Below are positions 1-9,287 of a DNA stretch of 10,738 bases, in pieces. Location of the stretch: the NCBI GenBank assembly GCA_003990745.1, contig RBNI01007022.1:1-10738 (forward strand). The letters are read 5' to 3'. The notes below the pieces were generated by a model. That model saw nothing but the letters and a program-made list of their open reading frames with translations. It had not been told where the DNA came from and did not search any database. Position numbers and translations under genes: made by a program. Within the stretch, counting starts at the first letter, position 1, and every line of letters starts with the position of its first letter. The stretch comes from Jimgerdemannia flammicorona (Eukaryota; Mucoromycota; Endogonomycetes; Endogonales; Endogonaceae).

Positions 1-2318
1 ATACACTGAGAAATAGATACCCAAGTACCATACCACTCCTTCAGCCAGGACAATTGTTCCAATGACGTCCCCCCCTATGACTCCTTCCCCAAGGACCATT
101 GTCTCACACTTGTGCCAGTTGAGTTTCGCTCCAGCACATCTTTCATACCACTCAACTGTCTCCTTGAGCAAGGCCACATCCACCACCAAGCCCAATCCAA
201 CCACCATATCATCCGCAAAGGCCCCCACCTTCCAATTAACACCCAAGATATTCAGTCTACCAACTCTGCAACGTATCTGATCCAACAACGGCTCCAGGGC
301 GAAGGTGTAGAGGATAGATGACAGCAGATCCCCCTGAGGCACCCCCCTCCCCAAGGAGAAGGAAGCCCCCCTATGTCCATTCACCAGAATTGCAGCCCTA
401 CTCCTTTCCAGTAGTCTAATAAGAGACCGACACATGCCCACTAGTACCCCAATGTGCTCCAGTACCTTCTCTAACCATACTCTCTGAACCCTATCATAGG
501 CCTTCTCTTGGTCTAGGAAAACCAAGTGGCCATCCACACCTGCAGCCCTAGCACCTTCAATGACACCGTGAACCCATGCCATGCTATCTCAGATCAATCG
601 GCCCCCAACAAAGCCTCTCTGCTCCTTCCCTAGCACCTGTTGGGCCACCCCCTGTAGTCTCATCACCAGGACTTTGGTGACCAACTTGCAGTCCATATTC
701 AGCAGCATAATTGGCCTCCAATTCTTCCAGTCCTCCTTATGCTCTTTGTCCTTATACAGCAGGGATACCAGCCCCAACTACTGCCCCCCAATCCACTCCC
801 CATTACAGATGACTGCGTCACACATCAGCGACATCTCCTCCAGAGCCTCTTCTATGGATGCCATACATTTCCAAAAGTCCCAAGGCAAACCATCCTCTTC
901 AGGTGCCGTTCCCAGGGTTGTTGATGCCAGAACTTGAAGGATCTCCTCTCCCAAAACTGGTTGGCCAAGATCCCCCAACCCTGCTGCAGGATTCGGGTGC
1001 CACTCTTCTCAATGTCCTGTGCCCCCTCCCCTCCCTCCTCTTCACTCCAGAGGTTACTCCAGCAGGTGCTCAGTTGGCCCAGGATCCCCTGCACACCTAA
1101 TACCATCTTCCCCTCATCATTAAGGACTCCTTCCCACTGGTGTCATACTCCCCTAGCATGAAGAAGATGGGACAAAAACCTTGTGGGCCTTTTGCCTTCT
1201 TCCAATCCCTGCCAACATAACCTTGCCACCATAGCCTGAGCCTGCATCACTTCCTCCTTCCTCAACAGATCCTGCAGTTCCACCACTTCCAGTTTAGCCC
1301 GCTTAGCCTTCCAGTCCAATAACTCCTCCTCCTCCAATACCCCAGCCCAGTTCAGGAGTAATCTTTTTAGTCTCCTAGATGCCCATCGGACTCATCTCCT
1401 CTGCTGAGCACCTCTCTCCTTCCCCACTTCCCCCCAGTACCTCTGAGCTTCAGATTTCAATCAATGCCACCTATCTCCAATCCTCATCCTGGCACACCTC
1501 CAATTATTAACCTTAGTTCGTACCTCTACCACCCACGCGTTCCACAGATCCATCTCATCCAGCAATGAAGAGTTCAGACGCCAATGTCCTGGCCCCTCTC
1601 TGCTCCCTCCAAACCTCCCACCTCCCTAAATACCCCAGTGATCTGACCAAGGGCACCACTCAACCTCCATCGTCTCCCAAACTGTATTGCCCCAACACTC
1701 AGCAGTCAGAATCCAATCAATCCTAGTACCAAGTTCTCCCACCCAGTGAGTATACAGACGTCAATCCCCATCCTGAAGTCGCATAGCATCCACCAGTGAG
1801 CTGAGTCTTTCCACCTCTTCCCATTCCTCCAATCCCCCACTCCTTCCTGCCATACCCCATCCCCCATCAGTTCTGTCCAGTCTACTCTCCTATACCATAT
1901 TAAAATCACCTCCCAGACAATCCACCCCAGCCTCCACCAAGAGCTCAGAATCCCACAGATCTCCAATCCACACCACTCAGGTCTCCCTTTCAGCCAGGCA
2001 GTAACAAGATCCCACCACAATTGAGTTCCATCCAGGCCTCCGCCATGTCCCCCACACTAATCTACTACCCCAATGTCCAGTGTCCACAATGTCCCCTTTC
2101 CCCTTCCTAACCAGGATTCCCACTTTACCCTGCCAAACTGCCTCCCCACCCCACTCTCTAGTCCATTCCAGTCCCTCTTCCTTCCCCTCACACCGTACAT
2201 CCTGAAGTAAGAAAAGATCGGCCTCCAGTTTCTTCAGCCATCCAAAAATCATATATCGCCTCCTAGTCCCCCTAAGCCCATTGACGTTCATAGAAAAAAT
2301 GTTAGTTGTACTATTCAT
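1..2318 (-). pseudogene. LINE ORF2: endonuclease-reverse transcriptase, broken and partial
   Basis: ORF2 would nick target DNA and prime reverse transcription there. The ATG at 2316-2318 is followed by an apurinic-like endonuclease: NVNGLR at residues 11-16, LLQD at residues 37-40, GDFN at 1899-1910, RIDWIL near 1707-1724 and SDH at 1638-1646. A linker with PTRF near 1160-1170 leads to the reverse transcriptase: KNWRPIMLLN (about 690-720), FLDQEKAYDRV (about 486-520), GVPQGD (about 328-345) and the catalytic FADD (208-219). The frame from 2318 to about 1000 is a single frame interrupted by stops at 1977-1979 (TGA), 1890-1892 (TAG), 1761-1763 (TGA), 1626-1628 (TAG), 1461-1463 (TGA), 1392-1394 (TGA) and 1143-1145 (TGA). 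One indel at about 975-1000, in a G-rich run, shifts it. The second frame has TAG at 778-780 and TGA at 589-591 and then stays open to the window edge. The rest of the RT and any RNase H lie outside. The ORF1 stop and this ATG are separated by 37 bases. Confidence 0.92.
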
Positions 2319-2355
2319 AGCGAATTATATAATAATGTTGTTGAAATTTCCACAT

Positions 2356-4242
2356 CTACAATTCCATACTCACTTCCTCTCCAGCCAGATCCAGGTTCCG
2401 TTCTGCTACAATCTCAGCTTCCCCATTTTGTTGTTCATTCAGAGCTGCCAATAATTCCGCACAGTCCTCACCATCCACCATCTCCATTGTTGCCCGATGC
2501 TCCTTGCACACCACCTGCCACTTTTCCAGTCCCTTCCGTGGCCCCCACAGATAGGTTGCCCTTTCATTAGCTATACCCAACAGTGTCGCCTCCTTTGCCT
2601 CTGTGACCTCATACTCCTCTGCCTCCAGAAGCGCTGCCATCATCTCATCCCTCAACTTCCTCACAACCTCCTCCCCTCGCAGCACTCTCCCCCAGAATTC
2701 CTCACTGATCACCCGGAAGTCGATCTCACTCAGTTCCTCAGCCGCAATGTTTTGCAGTGCCCTCAATAGCCACTTCTCCCCTCCAACTACTTCTGCCGCC
2801 TGTGCCAAATCTTCCTCCCCTTCCTTCCTCTCCTCAGTTCTCACAGACTCATCCCAACCATCCTCCGACACATCCTCCAGCTCCCCCTCTCCCACCTCAG
2901 GAATACCATACTGGACCAGATTATCATCCACCATCACCGTGTCCACTACAGCCTCCTCCGGCCTCTGTCCCCCACTCTCCTTTACCTTCCCCCCTTGCTG
3001 CTCCTCCTCTGCCCAGATGCTAGCACTCGCTCTGGCGCCCTCCTCCACAGCCCCGGCCCTTTTACCCCCCTCCAAACTGGCCAACAAATCCTTCTGCAGC
3101 TGTCTCCCCTTTGCCTTCTCCCAAAGCCCCTTATCCATTCGCACCTTTTTGCCCTCGATCACCTCTACTACTGTCCTAGCCTCGTAAGCCATCCAAGCCC
3201 TTTGCCTCCTCTCCACCGCCCCAGCGAGATCCTCAAGTGCCTCCAGCAGGTCCTCCTCCTCTTCATCAGACCCTTTCACCCTCGAAACCTTGCACTCCAC
3301 TGGGCCCCACTTCAATGCCACTGGCCAATCTCTAGCCTTCCCTGCATTCTCCGTCCCAAACAGCCTCAACCGGACATCCACATCACCTGTCCTGAGCTCA
3401 GTCCCCTCCCATACCCTGAACCCAATGTTGACCACCTCACCATACTCCTTCACCACATCCGTGACCAGTCTCTTTGCCTCCTCCTTCTTCACCGTCGGTA
3501 AGTCTGCAATCACCAGATGAACCACTCAGGGATCCCAATGCATACACCTCGCCATCAGCACTGAAATCCCTCCAATCACCACACCCTTCTCCACTGCCTC
3601 CAGTAGCAGACCCTTCTCTTCAAACCCCACCTCGACTGCCTCCAGCTTCTTCAAAAACTTGACTGAGGCTGCTCCTTTCACCTCACTCACCAGCAGCCCC
3701 AGCACCATCTTTGCCGTCACCACCAAGCCATGGAAGCACAGTGTGACGGCGAATTCTGAACAAGATTTTTTGAGTAATGGGGCTGCCACCAGGCCCGTCA
3801 CACCATCAGCCAGATCTCCGGGTCTCGCGCCGCTCCCCTGTCCAGGTCCTCCATCAACCGTCACATCTGGATTTTTTTCCAGATTGCCCATCACACCGCC
3901 ATCAACAGTCACTGCCTCAGCCACTACACCTCCAGCCCCACTATGCTGACCCCCCAGTGGAGAGGCCTCCTTGCTACTCAAGGTAGCAGCTGCCTTCCCC
4001 AGCTCCAGCCAGCCATCCAGTCCAGTCGCCTGCTTCCCCATCCTGACCTTATCCGTAAAGGACATCCTCTCTCCCCCATGTTGCCTCGCTCCTCCTCTTC
4101 CCCCCCCTCTGGCTCCACGTCCCCTCACCGAGGCGCTCAGCATGCCAAGACCAGCACCTCGACCCCCCCCCACATGTTGCCAGTCAAAGGCACTGGGGCC
4201 CCCCTGCCCAGTACGCTCACCAGAATGCTTGTTGCTCGCCAT
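2356..4242 (-). pseudogene. LINE ORF1: RNA-binding Gag-like protein, one in-frame stop
   Basis: The frame starts at ATG 4240-4242 and runs 628 codons to TAG at 2356-2358, broken only by TGA at 3526-3528 (codon 239, in the context HWDP-stop-VVHLV). Residues 25-59 are rich in Gly and Arg (RGRGARGGGRGG), an RGG-type RNA-binding tract. Residues about 240-310 look like an RRM-type fold: a first strand VHLVIADLP, a helix with EEAKRLVTDVV, then GEVVNIGFRVW and GDVDVRLRLF. The C-terminal half is strongly charged and Glu-rich, and probably helical. No CX2CX4HX4C zinc knuckle is visible, although many LINE ORF1 proteins have one. In the family, ORF1 coats element RNA in ribonucleoprotein particles; that role is inferred here. 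The frame also extends 33 bases upstream without an ATG. Confidence 0.8.
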
Positions 4243-4312
4243 CTTGATATCACCAATACTTGAAGACGTTGTCAAAAGTGTTGTCAGAGTCTTGTGTCAC
4301 CCGAATGGTACT
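4243..4312 (-). other. Probable 5' leader of the LINE
   Basis: This short, moderate-GC segment lies between the ORF1 ATG and the abrupt start of AT-rich DNA. It would be the 5' untranslated region, which often carries an internal promoter in LINEs. No promoter motif is recognisable, and the exact 5' end is uncertain by about 10 bases. Confidence 0.45.
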
Positions 4313-5939
4313 GAGATAATATATAGTACTTATACTTTTTGAGTAATATGGTTTCTGGGATCAGTTCAATTTTGTGGTCTATTTTTCATATAGATAATAG
4401 GCCAGATAGCTTGTCTGAGAAGATGTCCTTGAATTTTTCTAGTAGTAACTTGATACTTTTATTGATTAATAGCTTTTTATCTTATTTCTTAAAACAGATA
4501 ATAGTAACAAAAGTATACACTACTTTTTTGAGTATCTTTTTATACTATATTACTAACAGAATAGTAATCTGAGTCTTATTCACTAACTTATCTAACTTAA
4601 TGATAATATTGACTCTATCTTATAGTAGAGTAACTTTATCTTATACTAATCAATATTTGAATTATACTTAGTGAGTCAGAGTTTTTTTAAAATCAGATTA
4701 TAATCTCTTAGAAGTATAATCTCAAAATTAACTTATTCCTAATATTTCTAGATCTTGATAGATAGTTTAGCAGCAATTGACTTGATAAGATATAGTGTAC
4801 TATCTGCTATAACTACTCTCTTATTTCTGAGTATAAGCTTGGTAAGGATCTTAAGAGTTTTGATGAGATTCTGATTGATGAGTTATCAGCTACTCTACTA
4901 TTAATGAGTACTTGAACTTCTTTTCTTTGACTAATTATTTAAAGATAAATATTACTTGAGCTTAGTTTTTAAATAGACTTATTGCTTATTCTGTACTTCT
5001 AAAGCCTTTCTGATCTTATATAATTGAGGGTAGTTCTTAGATTTCTGTGATCTTCTAGAATTATTTATACAATTTGATTTCCTTCTTTGACTATGTAGTC
5101 TTAGTTCTTCTGGTTGACAAGTAGAACTTGAACTTGTCTTTAATAGTCTAAATCAATGATATTAATACTAATATCCAAATAATGATTGATACAGAGTTCT
5201 GATCTGAGTGCAATTCTTATATAATAGTCTTCTAGATATTGGATTGAAATTCCAATAGATACTAGGGTTTTTTCTTTTACAGGAATAGTGATTTATTTGA
5301 CTGAATGTAGGCCAAGACCAATGGCTCCTTCTGATTAATATTGAGGGGGTCTGGCTCTTTAGATATAGCTTCTTAACCCTGAGTTCTGACTGACTGATAG
5401 TAGAGTTGATAGTTATATCCTTGAACAATATAGTAACTGATCTTATAGCTTTACTTATCTTCTTAGGACATTTAGTTATAATATATTCTATCTGATGATA
5501 GAAGAAATATACTTCTGATTTCTTCAGATATTTCTTCTCTTCAGAGATAAGCTTGGTATTTTTTTTATTTATAGAGTTCAAGTCTATTAAAGCTAATTCT
5601 ACAGTTCTAGACTAGTTCTTGTTATATATAGTTTTTAAAGTAATTCTTCTTATAGTGTTCTGGTTCAAAGTAGTGACTATAGATATATAATAATATCAAA
5701 TTTGTCAGCTATTCTTATAATATCTTTAAAAGATTCTAGCTCTTCTAGTTTGATATTAACTTATGTATATATTTCCTTTTAAGCCTCAGATATAGTAGTT
5801 AATTTTCTCATTTTCAGCAATATCAGATAGCTCTAAGAGAATTGATAAAAATTATATATTGTAACTTTATACAGACTTGAGTTACTTGATGTTCACTAGT
5901 CTATCTCTAACTAATTTGATAATATTAGTAAACTTGAAC

Positions 5940-6930
5940 TACTTATAAAGAACTTCCTTGAAAGCTGATCAATCTTTTATTTTTATTTCTTAATAAGTAG
6001 ATATAATTATATTACTAGATAGTAGTATTTTCTTAGAGAAAAATAGTGATAAATTAGACTTATATACCTTCTTCTATTTTTGTAAGTTCAAAGTATTGGT
6101 CTAATTGAAAGGTTCAGACATCAGTAGACAGTCCTCCTCAGTAATCATCAAAGATATTTAGTTTGAGTGGCTTAAAGCTAATAGGTATAATTATAGAGTA
6201 TAATGTTGTATTTTTTATTTTCTATTATTCTAGAGATATCAGAGCTGATGTACTATAGTAGTAATTATTTCTGCTAGATCTACTTATATCTCTGGGTCTA
6301 TATCTCCTACTAAAGAGAAAGGCCAAGAAATAGATTTTCAGTAAAGATGACTAATAGAATTCTACAATATTCTAAAAGATTCTATAACTAGCTAAGATAA
6401 GGTACTTAACACTAGTGCTCTCAACAAATTAAATTGGAGGTCTAATTCAATTCAATTTGAATCAAATCAAAGATATAATTCAATTTGAGATTTGATTTAA
6501 ACTCTATTTTTTGAAATATAATAACTTGATGAAAATATATCTAAATTTAATAATCTTTAGCTTATTAGATTCCTCTATATAAAAGAAATCTAATAAGCTA
6601 AAGATCATTAAATTTGGATATATTTTTGTCAAGTAATTATATTTTGAAAAATAGTATTCAAATCAGACCCTCAATTTAATTTAAATTTGATTCAATTTAA
6701 ACTTTATTCAAATTGAAAAATTCCTAATTCAATTCAATTTGAATAGATTTAATTCATTTAGGAGTACTACTTAGTACTAAGAAAAGATAAGAATATTTTA
6801 GTAAAGCCTTAGTATTAAGAGAAGATTTCTAAGCATTTAAAAAAACTAAAACATTATAGAATATTCAAGAAAAGATAAGAAAAGACTAGAGAAAAGATGT
6901 AAAAATAGACTGACTAATAAATACTAAGAA
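5940..6930. repeat. Tandem repeat, copy A (about 0.63 kb without its insertion)
   Basis: This copy matches copy B at an offset of exactly 1000 bases over 6088-6160 versus 7088-7160 (for example AAGTATTGGTCTAATTG versus AAGTATTGATCTAATTG). The match resumes at 6376 versus 7662 (offset 1286, AAGATTCTATAA) and at 6786 versus 7711 (offset 925, GATAAGAATATT). The offset changes reflect about 286 extra bases in copy B and about 361 extra bases (the foldback element) in copy A. Outer edges are approximate. It could be two LTRs of a dead element or a simple tandem duplication. No coding content is visible. Confidence 0.75.
6411..6770. mobile_element. Foldback (MITE-like) element, about 360 bp
   Basis: The segment is an imperfect palindrome around a 15-base loop (6572-6586). 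Reading outward, the right arm begins AATCTAATAAGCTAAAGAT at 6587, and the reverse complement of the left arm, ending at 6571, reads the same 19 bases. Similarity continues through the arms for roughly 130 bases and reappears at the ends: the left end AGTGCTC (6414-6420) mirrors the right end GAGTACT (6762-6768). Many arm mismatches are transitions. Copy B of the surrounding repeat lacks the segment, which gives an empty site near 7,690-7,705. Flanks ACTTAACACT and ACTTAGTACT may be a degenerate target duplication of about 10 bp. The superfamily is not determined, and the element is non-coding. Confidence 0.75.
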
Positions 6931-7865
6931 ATAGTTATAGCTTTCTTGAATACTATCTAATTATTAATTTTTTATTTCTTAATAGATAGAGATAGTTATA
7001 ATTATATTATATTATTAAATAGTTATATTCTTTCAGAGAAGTATGATAGTAAATTAAACTTATATATTTACTTTTATTCTTATTAGCTCAAAGTATTGAT
7101 CTAATTGAAAGATTTAGATATTAGTAGATAGTTCTCTATAATGATCATTAAAGATATATGACTTATGTAGCTTAATACAACTATAGAGTAGACTACTGTA
7201 ATTATACTTTTCATTTATTTAGTTATACTTATAGATTTCAGAGCTAGTGTATCATTACTATGATTATCTCTTCTAAATTAATCTATAGTTCAAAATCTAT
7301 ATCTTTTACTATAAAGAGATCTAAATAATTAACTAGTTCTCTATTGACTATTTCTATTTTATATATAACTAGTTGTAACTGGTTTCTGAATTTATATAAG
7401 ATTTCTTAATAAGATAAGATATAACTTACCACTACTATTAAGTATAATAGTTTCCAAATCTGAAGGTTCTAGTAAGTTTAAAATAGCTTTTAGAGATATT
7501 TATAAGTTTAAGTAATCTTAAAGAATTTCTAAAAAAAATATTCTGAGCTTTATTTGAATAGAGAAAGAGGATATTTATATAAAATCTGAAAGAAAGATTC
7601 AAAAGAATCTGAGAAATAAAAAGAAAAGCCAAGAAAGTGATTTTTGATAAGGATAATTAATAAGATTCTATAATTAGCTAAGATAAGATATATACTTGAT
7701 ATTAAAAAGAGATAAGAATATTCTAATAAAGTCTTAGTATTAAGAGAGAATTTCTAAATATTTTAAATATTGTAAAATATTTAAGAAAAGATAAGAAAAT
7801 ACTAGAAAAAAGATATAAAAATATATTACAATAAAGATATGACTAAAAAATTATTATATATAATA
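6930..7865. repeat. Tandem repeat, copy B (more mutated, with about 286 extra bases)
   Basis: This is the partner of copy A. It is more AT-rich: in 60 aligned bases (6091-6150 versus 7091-7150) I count 13 differences, of which 11 are C-to-T or G-to-A going from A to B. About 286 bases at roughly 7,320-7,620 have no counterpart in copy A, so either B gained an insertion or A lost the segment. The extra segment shows no terminal inverted repeat or coding frame that I can support. Confidence 0.72.
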
Positions 7866-8102
7866 TTATAAATAGAATAATATAAGATTATCAAGATATA
7901 GAAACTTGAGAGTTTGAATAGATATTTCAAAGATAAGATTATTTATTTAGAAAAAGTTATAATAGTTGATCTAAATTAGAAATAAGAATGAAAAGATAAA
8001 TATTTTATTATAGTATCTAAATCTAATTCTTAAATTTAGTTTAATATATAGTGTGATGTACGCAATTGACAACGGAGTACCGGTGACTACTAAGATCAGA
8101 CG

Positions 8103-8146
8103 ACCTAATGGCGTGACAATCAAATAGACAGCCTGACCCATTAGGT
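8103..8146. other. Short inverted repeat near the LTR start
   Basis: ACCTAATGG (8103-8111) and CCATTAGGT (8138-8146) are perfect 9-base inverted copies around a 26-base spacer. GATC also occurs close outside both arms. It could be a hairpin or a paired protein-binding site in U3. A chance occurrence is possible. Confidence 0.4.
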
Positions 8147-8258
8147 GATCATTCCAAAAGAAGACAAGATGATCTGAGCCAAAATGAAGACCATGTTATT
8201 TAAGGAACTATACTCTGCCTCAGGGATCAGCACCAAAGAACCAAGTACCCATCACACA

Positions 8259-9179
8259 ATGCCCCCTATTCGCCGATCCAACCAGACCTCCCGCCGCTCT
8301 ACCCCTTTGCCTGGCCCAAAGACCCTGATCTTTGAAGCTATCAAGAAGGCCATCTGGCACCCAGATACTTCTGAACACTTGAACTTCTACACCGAGGACC
8401 TTGGACACTTCATCAACTACCGGTATATAATGACCCAGCAGCTCAAAGACACTACTGAACGAATGACCCTCTGGCATGACTATGAAATTAGACACCACCT
8501 TTTCAATGAGACTCAAGAAGATGACTGGGAAGGCCTCATTACCAAATTAATAACCACTAGCTGGCTAATCAAGAGAGCCCTCCGTGTCTACCAAATCTTC
8601 CACCACATTCCCTAGGCCATAGCACACTTGCAAGGAGTAACGGCTGGCAGCCTCTCCCGCCTTTCAACTGAAGATGCTGACTGGATAGAATCTGAAGTAG
8701 CCAACTCTACTGGCAGCAACCGCGTCGCCGTAGGAAGCCAACAAACCGAACCCACTCAGCCAGGTTTCCACACCACCCCACTCCGAGACAACCATCAAGG
8801 TTACCTAATGAGTCTTATGGAGATATTTGAAGGTCCACCCATTACCATAGAAACACCCGTTGGAGCTACCCCAACCACCCACCACCCTGTCAGCCACAAT
8901 TCACATCTCATCATTTGGGAACTGAATCAAGAAGAAGCCCAAGAAGTCCCTGTCTTTGAAGAGGAAGCCCAAGAACTCCAAGACCCTGCTCCTGAAGAAA
9001 CCCCCTCTGACACTGAAACTGACGAGTCTTCAGAAGAAGAAGAGGAGCAACAGAGAGTCTACCAGTCCTCTGTCCGCATTCAAGCTGTTCAAGGGTTGGA
9101 GAATATTGTTGAAGATGACTGGCCACTTTTCTACCCCCTTACCTCTTGGCCGGCGCTTCCCCCTTTTGAGGAGAGATAG
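8259..9179 (+). pseudogene. LTR-encoded ORF of unknown function, one internal TAG
   Basis: A frame of 306 codons runs from ATG 8259-8261 to TAG 9177-9179, interrupted by TAG at 8613-8615 (codon 119, context HIP-stop-AIAH). An in-frame ATG at 8184 would add 25 residues; I prefer 8259 because the protein then opens with PPIRRSNQTSRRSTPLPG, a compact basic and Pro-rich start. Residues about 25-118 look helical and globular, rich in His, Trp and Tyr. The second half is Thr/Pro-rich and ends with an acidic tract, DTETDESSEEEEE (residues about 251-264), and then EDDWPLFYPLTSWPALPP. There is no signal peptide, membrane segment, zinc finger or catalytic motif that I recognise. The frame lies in U3, upstream of the LTR's own TATA box, so a transcript would have to come from another promoter or from the 3' LTR copy. 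I do not know the family; Gag-derived, regulatory or captured host protein are all possible. Confidence 0.6.
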
Positions 9180-9287
9180 GATGAAGAAGAAATCTTAACC
9201 CAGTAAGATTTGCCCACTGCGGACGAAGGGTACTATTTCCTCTAGAAGTACCACCCGTCAGCCGTGAGAATTGTGCAGCCTTCACGC

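Larger units (their letters stand above)
1..4312 (-). mobile_element. Non-LTR (LINE) retrotransposon, decayed, 3' end outside window
   Basis: Two consecutive reading frames on the minus strand have the order of a two-ORF LINE: an RNA-binding ORF1 (4242-2356), then an ORF2 with an N-terminal endonuclease and a reverse transcriptase (2318 to beyond 1). About 70 bases of possible 5' leader precede ORF1. The composition changes abruptly to AT-rich DNA near 4,305-4,320, which I take as the 5' boundary. No target-site duplication can be tested because the 3' end is missing. Ten in-frame stops and one frameshift show that this copy cannot be autonomous. Fungal LINEs with this layout usually belong to the Tad1 group, but the clade is not proven from what is visible. 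Confidence 0.9.
4313..8051. repeat. AT-rich block of RIP-like mutated repeat DNA, no credible gene
   Basis: The whole block is very AT-rich and almost free of CpG. The remaining C is mostly followed by T, and the remaining G mostly preceded by A. This is the residue expected when C is lost before A, C and G, as in RIP. Stops are dense in all frames; the longest open stretch (5168-5581, minus, 137 codons) has low-complexity Ile/Ser/Lys composition and no motif I recognise. From 4313 to about 5,940 I see only decayed sequence. From 5,940 to 7,865 there are two tandem repeat copies and a foldback element, annotated separately. From 7,866 to 8,051 nothing further is recognisable. The block probably derives from old transposons. 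Confidence 0.8.

Noticed and set aside
2603..3187. Plus-strand open frame of 194 codons, Ser/Pro/Thr-rich
   Set aside because: It is the antisense of LINE ORF1; the Ser/Pro-rich composition follows from the purine bias of the minus strand. The other plus-strand frames in 1-4260 are explained in the same way.
589..3528. Alternative genetic code reading TGA as an amino acid
   Set aside because: TAG codons and a frameshift also interrupt ORF2, and the LTR-encoded frame is broken by TAG. Ordinary decay explains all of it.
5168..5581. Minus-strand frame of 137 codons in the AT-rich block
   Set aside because: Its start and end are set by chance stops in mutated DNA, composition is Ile/Ser/Lys/Tyr-rich, and I see no motif. 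I also looked for a retroelement protease (a MIDT sequence on the plus strand near 5180), but the match was too weak to claim.
6088..7160. CRISPR-like or satellite array in the AT-rich block
   Set aside because: Only two long, divergent copies exist, with no short regular repeats or spacers.
8220..8516. Minus-strand frame of 98 codons opposite the LTR-encoded frame
   Set aside because: It is a shadow of the plus-strand frame, which is much longer and has the more protein-like composition.
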